From CAZYSK01 sp964649415 (GTDB taxonomy: Bacteria > Chloroflexota > Anaerolineae > B4-G1), in assembly GCA_964649415.1 (NCBI GenBank), contig CAZYSK010000012.1, forward strand, positions 48,752-112,751: a stretch of 64,000 nt of DNA, written 5' to 3'. The position numbers were made by a program, and so were the translations under genes. Positions within the stretch are counted from its first letter, which is position 1. The number at the start of each line of letters is the position of its first letter. A model generated the notes under the pieces. The model did not search any database and was not told where the DNA came from. It worked only from the letters and a program-made list of their open reading frames with translations. Positions 18,236 to 25,213 of the stretch are shown piece by piece.

Positions 18236-19195
18236 ATGACTTTGGGAGCGGCAAGGAAGCGCGAGTTACTTCGCCAGATGCATACCATCCGTGCCTTTGA
18301 GGAAAAGGCGGAGCAACTGTACACGATGGGCAAGGTCCACGGCACGATGCATCTCTCCATCGGTATGGAGGCATCGGCCGTCGGGTCCATCGCGGCGCTG
18401 CGGCCCGACGATCTGATCCTGAGCACCCATCGTGGTCACGGGCACTGTATCGCCAAGGGTGCAGACCTGAATTTGATGGTGGCTGAGTTCATGGGCAAGG
18501 CGAATGGATACTGTCGGGGACGCGGCGGTTCGATGCACATCGCCGATGTCGCGGGCGGCAACCTGGGGGCGAATGGGGTTGTCGGTGGTGGTATGGCTTC
18601 GGCGATGGGCGTGGGTCTGGGTCTCAAGATGCAGAAGCGCGAGCAAATCATCCTCTGCTTCTTCGGTGATGGCGCGGCCAACCTCGGTCCTTTCCACGAG
18701 TCAATGAATATGACCGCGATCTGGAAACTGCCAGTGGTGTACGTGTGTGAGAACAACCAATACGCCATGTCCTGCTCCGTGCGCAGGGCGTTTGCCATTG
18801 AGCACATCTCTGATCGTGCCGCTAGCTACGGCATGCCGGGTGAGACAGTGGATGGCAATGACTTGATGGCAGTGTACGAAGCGGTCAGCCGGGCGGTGAA
18901 GCGAGCCCGGGCAGGCGACGGGCCATCGTTGGTCGAGAACGTGACCTACCGCTGGCGCGGCCACTCGAAGAGCGATGTGAACCGGTATCGCACCAAAGAG
19001 GAGATCGAGGCATGGAAGCAAAAGTGCCCGATCAAGCGGTTCCGTGCCCGACTGATCGAGGAGGGCGTGCTGACGGAGGAGGAAGCGGAGCGGGTCCAGC
19101 AGGAGGCTTGTGCTGCGATTGACGCGGCGGTGGTGTTCGCCGAGGCGAGCCCAGAGCCCGCTGTCGAGACCATCGAGGAAGGAGTGTACGCTTGA
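18236..19195 (+). CDS. Thiamine-dependent dehydrogenase E1 alpha (pyruvate/acetoin type)
   Basis: 319 residues, the size of the alpha chain of heterotetrameric E1. The thiamine diphosphate motif starts at GDGAANLG and ends with VCENNQYAMS; the phosphorylation-loop region YRWRGHSKSDVNRYR is present. It decarboxylates a 2-oxoacid (pyruvate) or cleaves acetoin. Followed by the beta and E2 genes. Confidence 0.9.
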   Translation: MTLGAARKRELLRQMHTIRAFEEKAEQLYTMGKVHGTMHLSIGMEASAVGSIAALRPDDLILSTHRGHGHCIAKGADLNLMVAEFMGKANGYCRGRGGSMHIADVAGGNLGANGVVGGGMASAMGVGLGLKMQKREQIILCFFGDGAANLGPFHESMNMTAIWKLPVVYVCENNQYAMSCSVRRAFAIEHISDRAASYGMPGETVDGNDLMAVYEAVSRAVKRARAGDGPSLVENVTYRWRGHSKSDVNRYRTKEEIEAWKQKCPIKRFRARLIEEGVLTEEEAERVQQEACAAIDAAVVFAEASPEPAVETIEEGVYA

Positions 19196-19265
19196 CGCGG
19201 GAGATGAGTGCTCCAATTGGCCATTGGTCATTGATCGTGGGGCGTTTTCCGGGGGTGTATGCCTG

Positions 19266-20252
19266 ATGAGGGAACTGAGTTACCTGGAGGCAATTCGCGA
19301 GGCGCTGCGGCAAGAGATGCAGCGCGACGAGCGGGTCTTTGTCATCGGTGAGGATGTAGGCGTCTACGGCGGCGCTTTCGGCGTGACGTTGGGACTGGCC
19401 GAGGAGTTTGGCGAGGAGCGGGTGATTGATACGCCCATCAGCGAGTATGGCATCGCCGGCGCGATCACCGGCGCAGCGCTGGTCGGGATGCGGCCGGTGG
19501 GCGAGATCATGTTCATGGACTTCACCACGCTGGCCATGGAGCAGTTGGTCAACCAGGCGGCCAAGATGCGGTTTATGTTCGGAGGTACGATAGAGGTGCC
19601 CTTCGTGTTGCGTACGCCGGCCGGGTCGGGCACTGGCGCAGCGGCTCAGCATTCCCAGAGCCTGGAGAGCTGGTTCGTGCACGTCCCTGGCCTGAAGGTG
19701 GTGATGCCCAGTACGCCCTACGATGCCAAGGGACTGCTCCTGGCCTCTATCCGCGACGACAACCCGGTTATCTTCATCGAGCACAAGTTGCTCTACAAGA
19801 CCAAGGGGCCGGTACCGGAGGAGTCGTACACCATCCCGTTGAGCACGGCCGAGGTAAAACGGGAGGGCCGGGACCTGACCATTGTCGCCACCGCGGTCAT
19901 GGTCCGGCGTTCATTGGAGGCGGCGGAGCAACTGTCCCAGGACGGCATCGAGGTAGAGGTGGTAGACCCGCGCACGCTCAAGCCGCTGGATGAGAGGACG
20001 GTTATCCGCTCGGTGATGAAGACCGGGCGGGTGCTGATCGTGCACGAGGCGTGCAAGACCGGCGGTTACGGAGGGGAACTGGCGGCGGTCGTCGCTGGGA
20101 GCGATGCGTTCGACTACCTGGACGCGCCTGTCGTTCGGCTGGCGGGGCGGGACATGCCGATTCCATACAACCGCACGCTGGAGTACCACACGGTGCCACA
20201 GGTCGAGACAATCGTCGAGGCGGCGCGTCAGTTAGCGCAGGGGAGGGTGTAG
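19266..20252 (+). CDS. Thiamine-dependent dehydrogenase E1 beta
   Basis: 328 residues from the ATG at 19266 (MRELSYLEAIREAL), the natural N-terminus of E1 beta; the longer frame upstream is not homologous. Conserved segments are FVIGEDVGVYGGAFG, DTPISEYGIAG and TPAGSGTGAAAQHSQ. It pairs with the alpha chain. The 70-base gap between them holds a CCAATTGGCCATTGG stretch that looks like common intergenic repeat material. Confidence 0.9.
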   Translation: MRELSYLEAIREALRQEMQRDERVFVIGEDVGVYGGAFGVTLGLAEEFGEERVIDTPISEYGIAGAITGAALVGMRPVGEIMFMDFTTLAMEQLVNQAAKMRFMFGGTIEVPFVLRTPAGSGTGAAAQHSQSLESWFVHVPGLKVVMPSTPYDAKGLLLASIRDDNPVIFIEHKLLYKTKGPVPEESYTIPLSTAEVKREGRDLTIVATAVMVRRSLEAAEQLSQDGIEVEVVDPRTLKPLDERTVIRSVMKTGRVLIVHEACKTGGYGGELAAVVAGSDAFDYLDAPVVRLAGRDMPIPYNRTLEYHTVPQVETIVEAARQLAQGRV

Positions 20253-20253
20253 C

Positions 20254-21579
20254 GTGGCGGTACCGGTCATTATGCCTAAACTGGAGATGGTCCAGGAGAC
20301 GGCGACCGTCATTGAGTGGCTCAAGCAGGAGAGGGAACACGTCGAAAAGGGGGAGCCGCTGCTGACGGTGGAGACGGACAAGGTGACGGTGGATGTTGAG
20401 GCCCCAGCCTCGGGCATCCTGGCAGGTATCCAGGTCGCGCCACAGCAGGTGGTACCGGTCACCGAGGTCATCGCCTATGTTCTCCAATCGGGCGAGGAAC
20501 TGCCAGAGGAACTACCGAACGGGGTCGAGGCTCCACCGTCCCCGCCGCACCACCTCGCCCCGGCGGTAGCGGCGACGCCGGTTGCGCAGCGGCTAGCAGC
20601 CGTCCATGGTGTTGATCTGGACGCAGTCGTCGGCACAGGGGCAGAGGGGCGCATCACGAAGGTGGACGTAGAGACGGCACTGGTGATTCCCTCCCGCTCC
20701 ACTGTCGAACCACCACTCGATAAGGTGCGTGCCACGCCGTCCGCTCGGTGCATCGCCAGAGGACGGGGTGTGGACCTCACGGCTGTGACCGGGAGCGGGC
20801 CACGGGGGCGAATCCAGGCCGCTGACGTGTTGGCGTTCACGCCCGTACCCAAGGTCGCCCCTCCACAGGGCGTGAAAACTATCCCGCTGCAGGGGATGCG
20901 GCGCACAATCGCCGAGCGGATGACTGACAGCTATCAGACGACGCCTCACATCACCTTCGCTGTGCGGGTGGATACGAGCGGGTTCGAGGAAGCGCGGGGG
21001 CAGCTCAACGCCAAGGCTGAAGCCACCGGGCAACACCGCGTCTCGGCTACGGCGCTCATCGTCAAGGCGGTGGCCTGGGCGCTCCAGCGGCATCCCTGGC
21101 TGAATAGCACTCTACGCGATGAGGAGATTCACCTGCTGCCCGAGATCAACGTCGGCGTGGCCGTGGCGCTGGAAGACGCCCGCCCTATGGGTGGGGGGCT
21201 GATCGTGCCGGTTGTGCACCAGGCGGACCGCAAGGGTGTGGCCGAGATCGCTGCCGAGGTGAACGAACTGGCGACCCGCGCCCGCGAGGGACGATTGACG
21301 CCAGCCGACGTCGCCGGGGGCACCTTCACCGTCTCCAACCTGGGGCCGTTCGGCATTGAGCAGTTCACCGCCATCATAAATCCGCCGCAGGTGGCCATCC
21401 TCGCCGTCGGAGTTAGCCGGCCGGAACCGGTCGTTGATGAAGAGGGGGAAGTCGTCGTGCGCCCGGTGATGCGGATGACCTTATCTGCTGATCACCGCGT
21501 CGTAGATGGAGCGGTGGCGGCCCGCTTCCTGGCCGATCTGCGAGAGGCGCTGGAAGCACCGGCGTTACTCTTGTGGTAG
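20254..21579 (+). CDS. Dihydrolipoamide acyltransferase (E2) with two peripheral-subunit-binding domains
   Basis: 441 residues, GTG start one base after the E1 beta stop. Residues 2-77 are one lipoyl domain with the target lysine K43 in VETDKVTV. Two peripheral-subunit-binding repeats follow: TPVAQRLAAVHGVDL...GRITKVDV and TPSARCIARGRGVDL...GRIQAADV. The C-terminal acyltransferase core ends in the catalytic SADHRVVDG. Most E2 proteins have one binding domain; two is unusual. No E3 (dihydrolipoamide dehydrogenase) gene is in the window, so E3 must be shared from elsewhere. Confidence 0.9.
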   Translation: MAVPVIMPKLEMVQETATVIEWLKQEREHVEKGEPLLTVETDKVTVDVEAPASGILAGIQVAPQQVVPVTEVIAYVLQSGEELPEELPNGVEAPPSPPHHLAPAVAATPVAQRLAAVHGVDLDAVVGTGAEGRITKVDVETALVIPSRSTVEPPLDKVRATPSARCIARGRGVDLTAVTGSGPRGRIQAADVLAFTPVPKVAPPQGVKTIPLQGMRRTIAERMTDSYQTTPHITFAVRVDTSGFEEARGQLNAKAEATGQHRVSATALIVKAVAWALQRHPWLNSTLRDEEIHLLPEINVGVAVALEDARPMGGGLIVPVVHQADRKGVAEIAAEVNELATRAREGRLTPADVAGGTFTVSNLGPFGIEQFTAIINPPQVAILAVGVSRPEPVVDEEGEVVVRPVMRMTLSADHRVVDGAVAARFLADLREALEAPALLLW

Positions 21580-21620
21580 AGCTCAGCGATAGACTGCTAT
21601 TGCTTCCTGTCCCTTGTCCT

Positions 21621-22772
21621 CTACCCCACCTCCACCTCCTCTGTCTCCGAAATGATGTCCCGCTGCTGGAGCGATTCTTCTGCCTCGGATTCTGCGCGCC
21701 GTCGCTGCCGGGCGTACAGCCCGCCTAGCACGGCTAGCGGCAACGCCACCGCCAGCCCCAGGAACCACCACGGGTCCAGCCTGGGGAGTGCCGAGAAGCG
21801 GTCGAGGTTGAGGAGGATCAGTGCCGCCGCCGTCCAGACGGTCAGGAAGTTGGGGACGGCGTCCCCGGAGCGGAACAGTCGCAGCCCCGCCGTCCGCCGC
21901 CGGGTGAAGGGGTAGAACAGATTGCTCCCCATGAAGCCGAGCTGATCCTCCAGGATGTGGGCGGCGAAGCTGAGGCCCACGACCAGCCCGGCCCATAGGG
22001 GTGTCTGGGTCGGGCTTGGGCGGCTGGCGGACTCGATCAGGGCGGCGATCCCGGTCGTCTCCAGCCCCAACGCCGCGGCCAGCGTCAGGCTGTGGGACCA
22101 GCGCCGGTGCCAGTCCAGGAAGTGGACGTGCAGGCGATCGCCCTGTCGCTCGAACCTGAACGAGGGGCCGCTGAAGATGTCAACGTTGATCTCCTCGTCG
22201 TAGGTGTGCACGAGGGGCACGCCGACGTTGACCCGGGCCTCGGTCGCTCGCGGCGGCTCGGAACCGGGGAGCGGGACCTGGCCGGTGTTCACGATGGGGC
22301 CGATGCGGACCGTCACCTCACCGTATCCTCGTTGGGACGGGGACCCCTCTGTACCTTGGCCAGAAACCAGGTTTTGCGGAAAAAACCTGGTTTCCACATC
22401 GTATCCTTGTTGGGGCGGGGACTCTCCGTTCCACTGCCCTGGGTCGAAGCGCACGGTGTACTGTCGCCACAGATCGGGCCCCAGCCGGATGGTGTGCAAC
22501 ATGACGTTCTGCGACGTCTCGCTCTCGTAGGCCCGCCGCATCGCCCCCGCCATCCGTTCGGCGATGTCGCGGGCGTCCGGCTCCGGGCCGGGGTCGATCT
22601 CGAGGTCGTACCTCTCGAAATAGCGGGCGAATCTGAAATCAAGCGTATCGGGCAGGATGCCGGCGATGCCTCCCAGCATGGGCAGGAGCGACCCCGCCGC
22701 TGCCTGCCGCACGACCTCGGGGAAGCACGTGGCCACGGCCACGCCGGTGATGAAGTGGGCGATGCCTTTCAT
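21621..22772 (-). CDS. Membrane-bound metal-dependent hydrolase-like protein (intact copy)
   Basis: 383 residues starting at MKGIAHFITG, chosen because GGAGGTGTCC lies right before it. It has an N-terminal hydrophobic region with LPDTLDF, a soluble insert, and a C-terminal part with WHRRWSHSLTL and AAHILEDQLGFMGSNLF that carries His/Asp residues of the YdjM/DUF457-type membrane hydrolases. Several membrane segments lie near the C-terminus. A 26-codon unit with a palindromic element is embedded in frame in the middle. Function unknown. A truncated copy lies at 715-1767. Confidence 0.75.
   Translation of the reverse strand: MKGIAHFITGVAVATCFPEVVRQAAAGSLLPMLGGIAGILPDTLDFRFARYFERYDLEIDPGPEPDARDIAERMAGAMRRAYESETSQNVMLHTIRLGPDLWRQYTVRFDPGQWNGESPPQQGYDVETRFFPQNLVSGQGTEGSPSQRGYGEVTVRIGPIVNTGQVPLPGSEPPRATEARVNVGVPLVHTYDEEINVDIFSGPSFRFERQGDRLHVHFLDWHRRWSHSLTLAAALGLETTGIAALIESASRPSPTQTPLWAGLVVGLSFAAHILEDQLGFMGSNLFYPFTRRRTAGLRLFRSGDAVPNFLTVWTAAALILLNLDRFSALPRLDPWWFLGLAVALPLAVLGGLYARQRRRAESEAEESLQQRDIISETEEVEVG
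21641..22609 (-). repeat. Right copy of the ~1 kb direct repeat
   Basis: Matches 721-1767 in the same orientation; here it lies inside the intact gene, so this is probably the parental copy. It lacks one of the two 78-bp units found in the left copy. Confidence 0.9.
22363..22394. repeat. Palindromic element in the intact hydrolase gene
   Basis: The same 32-base inverted repeat as at 1443 and 1521, with arms GAAACCAGGTTTT and AAAACCTGGTTTC minus scattered changes. It lies in frame and encodes part of TRFFPQNLVSGQ on the minus strand. Confidence 0.88.
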
Positions 22773-22792
22773 GGACACCTCCGGTGGGTCAA

Positions 22793-22840
22793 ATCTCAAA
22801 TCCCAAACCCCAAACCCCAAATCCCAAATTCCAACGCCGA
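22793..22840. repeat. Short tandem CCCAAA-type repeat
   Basis: Six to seven degenerate copies of a AATCCCAAA / CCCCAAA heptamer-like unit lie between the hydrolase start and the next gene end. Likely slippage-derived intergenic sequence. Confidence 0.7.
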
Positions 22841-22843
22841 TAC

Positions 22844-23251
22844 TCAGTTGGCATTGGATTTCTGCGCGTTGGTGATCATGGTGCTGAAGATGCGGATCAA
22901 CTCGTCACTTTCCTGTTCCAGGGCTGCGAAATCACTGTCGTCCAGGATGGCAGCACGCACTATGCGGAGCCAATAGCGCGACTCACGGGCCTCTTTGCGA
23001 GAAATGCTCATCTTATGGATGAAGTCTCGGGTCGACTCTGCACCGTCGGCTTCCTCGACGTTGGCGCCAACCGACGTTGCCGATTTGACCAGTTGGTGTG
23101 CTACGACTCGAGTAGCTGTATCCTGAGGTAGACGGCGGATCGCCTGGATCACCCGCACAGCGAATAGGAAAGTTCGTTCCCGGATGTCGTATGGCACGTC
23201 CCGATTCCACCCTGGTGGTGCTTTTCTTCTTGAGTTCTCCTCTTGTCTCAT
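22844..23251 (-). CDS. Four-helix-bundle protein (23S rRNA intervening-sequence protein family)
   Basis: 135 residues. Segments VIQAIRRLP, HQLVKSATSVGANVEEA and SRKEARESRYWLRIV match the S23/IVP family, small four-helix-bundle proteins first found inside 23S rRNA insertions but mostly encoded alone. Biochemical role unknown. It is not inside an rRNA gene here. The minus-strand order with its neighbours is compatible with an operon, but gaps of about 70-50 bases carry repeat sequence. Confidence 0.85.
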   Translation of the reverse strand: MRQEENSRRKAPPGWNRDVPYDIRERTFLFAVRVIQAIRRLPQDTATRVVAHQLVKSATSVGANVEEADGAESTRDFIHKMSISRKEARESRYWLRIVRAAILDDSDFAALEQESDELIRIFSTMITNAQKSNAN

Positions 23252-23302
23252 TGGACCTTCTCCTTATCGTTTTTGGTTTTGGGCTTTGGGGCTTGGGCTT
23301 TC

Positions 23303-24628
23303 CTAGATCAGCCCGAGCCAGCCTGCCACCACGTCTCCGACTCCGGCCATGTTCAGGGCGATGGGGAGGAGTAGGACGGCCATGCAGTTTGTGCGGCGGG
23401 AGCCCCAGAGGACGGGGATGAAGCCGATGCCGGTGGCGACGACGCAGATGAGCAATCCCCCCGGCCCGGTCATACTGGCGACCATGGCCAGCAGCACGGC
23501 CAGTGTGCCCGCGCTGATCCAGCGGTAGGGCACCCGGTTGACCAGCCCGACCGCCGCGCGGGTCAGGGGCAGGAGCAGGAAGAAGGATAGCGTGCCCGTG
23601 AGGAGCACGGCGGCCACTGCCAGGTAGTAGGTCTGGGGCGTGTAGGCTGACCAGAGGCTGCTCAGCATCCAGGCCATGCCCCCTCGGGTGAGGTGCAGCC
23701 CGGGGACGAAGAAGAGCAGGCATCCCCCCACGTAGTAGGCCACCTTGGATGCCCCCTGCGAGACGAGGAAGAGCCGGTCGTCCCGCTGGGCGGTGGCGTG
23801 ACCGGCGATGAGGCCACCGATGCCACCGGTCACGACGGGAAAGAAGGCGGCGAAGAGCCCGCCCATCACGCCCGCCAGGGTCCCGCGCAGGAGCAGCCAC
23901 GGCGTGGCATCCACCGTCCGGGCGATGTGCTGCTCCGGCACCTCGCGCCGCGACAGGATGTTCTGCACGATCCAGGGCACGGCGAAGAGACCGGCGAAGG
24001 CGGGGAACAGGTTCTGGTAGGCGACGGTCACCGGCACCAGGCTACGATAGAGCAGGATGAAGCCCAGGAGGCCCGAGAGCAAGAAGGTCACCAGGCCCGC
24101 CGTCAGGCTCTTCCAACCCTCCCACCAGCGGCGCCAGCCCGCCGGGGCGCGGTCTGAGCCCTTGGGCCACTCGGAGATGAGCACGTAGGCGATCACCGTC
24201 CAGAGGATCCAGTGCAGGTGGGGCTGTAGGATGCCGCGCAGGGCCGGGAAGAGGGATGAGGCGACGGGTGCCAGCAGCGTCAGAGCCACGATGCCGCCCA
24301 ATCCGCCGATGCCGGTCAGGAGCGCCGCCTCGTGACCACGGCGCTGGCGCAGGTACTTCTGCCCAGGCAACACGACGAAGACCATCGAGTCGTCAGGGAC
24401 GGCCAGGAAGATGCCGGGAATGGTGTTCAGCATGGCGTAGCCAGTGGTCATTCCCAGGAGGAACATGGCCAGGAGCTCCGGCGGCACGGGTGCGTCCAGC
24501 GTCGCCACGGCCAGAATGACGAGGCCCGCTACGTTGTAGACGTGCAGCGCGGGCACCAGCGAGAGCAGCGATGCGAGCAGTGCGCCGCCCACGGCGCAGA
24601 GAAGGGGTACGACGGCGGCCATGCGCAT
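23303..24628 (-). CDS. TctA-like multi-pass membrane protein
   Basis: 441 residues, about ten membrane segments. Glycine-rich motifs such as GMTTGYAMLNTIPGIFLAVPDDS and AFFPVVTGGIGGLIAGH resemble the TctA permease duplication of tripartite tricarboxylate transporters (COG1784 branch). No TctB or TctC partner is encoded nearby, so it may work alone. The substrate is unknown. It diverges from the small helical protein gene at 24766. Confidence 0.75.
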   Translation of the reverse strand: MRMAAVVPLLCAVGGALLASLLSLVPALHVYNVAGLVILAVATLDAPVPPELLAMFLLGMTTGYAMLNTIPGIFLAVPDDSMVFVVLPGQKYLRQRRGHEAALLTGIGGLGGIVALTLLAPVASSLFPALRGILQPHLHWILWTVIAYVLISEWPKGSDRAPAGWRRWWEGWKSLTAGLVTFLLSGLLGFILLYRSLVPVTVAYQNLFPAFAGLFAVPWIVQNILSRREVPEQHIARTVDATPWLLLRGTLAGVMGGLFAAFFPVVTGGIGGLIAGHATAQRDDRLFLVSQGASKVAYYVGGCLLFFVPGLHLTRGGMAWMLSSLWSAYTPQTYYLAVAAVLLTGTLSFFLLLPLTRAAVGLVNRVPYRWISAGTLAVLLAMVASMTGPGGLLICVVATGIGFIPVLWGSRRTNCMAVLLLPIALNMAGVGDVVAGWLGLI

Positions 24629-24703
24629 TCTCCTGTTGTCGATATCAGTGATTGTTCAGTGTGCGATCTGTGTCTTGCCAACATGTATGAACTCGGGAAC
24701 GGT

Positions 24704-24732
24704 TTGCCGGGAGTGGGCGGTTTGGGTATAAT
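24704..24732 (+). promoter_or_regulatory. Promoter of the small helical protein gene
   Basis: TTGCCG (24704-24709), 17 bases, TATAAT (24727-24732), 34 bases before the ATG at 24766. The -35 is weak, the -10 perfect. Confidence 0.6.
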
Positions 24733-24765
24733 CCTCTGCAATACGATCGTACCGAGGGGGTGACT

Positions 24766-25176
24766 ATGACGGACGAGCAGAAGACCGGTGCCGAACCCTG
24801 GCGCGAGGTTGGAGAGCAGTTCCAGGCGCTGGGAGAGAGCCTGGCCGCTGCTTTCCGCACGACGTGGGAAAGCGAGGAAACGCGCCAGCATTTCCAGGAG
24901 GTGCGGTCCGGCCTGGAGAAGATGGTCGGCGAGATTGGCCAGGCGATGCAGGACGCCAGCGCCAGTCCCGAAGCCGAGCAGGTGCGGGGCGAGGCGAAGA
25001 GGGCGGTCGAGTCGGCGCGCGTGGCGGGTGAGCAGGCGTGGACAGATGCACAGCCCCATTTGCTCTCCGCCCTGCGCCAGCTTAACGCGGAGATACAGAA
25101 GATGATCGCCCGCATGGAGCGGCCAGAGCCGGGCACGGAAGCCTCCGCACCGGCGACGGATTCGGAAGAGGCCTGA
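24766..25176 (+). CDS. Small amphipathic helical protein, function unknown
   Basis: 136 residues from the ATG at 24766, with GAGGGGG before it; a GTG two codons upstream overlaps that site. The sequence is almost all charged amphipathic helix (for example QFQALGESLAAAFRTTWES, EEVRSGLEKMVGEIGQAM), apolipoprotein- or YtxH-like, with no membrane segment. Own promoter, single gene. Possibly a membrane-surface or stress protein; not recognised further. Confidence 0.7.
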   Translation: MTDEQKTGAEPWREVGEQFQALGESLAAAFRTTWESEETRQHFQEVRSGLEKMVGEIGQAMQDASASPEAEQVRGEAKRAVESARVAGEQAWTDAQPHLLSALRQLNAEIQKMIARMERPEPGTEASAPATDSEEA

Positions 25177-25213
25177 GAGACTTTCGCGCTCCTCATCGTT
25201 TTGCCATAGTCTG

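Noticed and set aside
19110..19265. Longer N-terminus for E1 beta
   Set aside because: The extension is not homologous to E1 beta and crosses the E1 alpha end and repeat-like DNA; ATG at 19266 matches the family.
22844..23251. 23S rRNA intervening sequence
   Set aside because: The protein family is named after rRNA insertions, but no rRNA sequence surrounds the gene.
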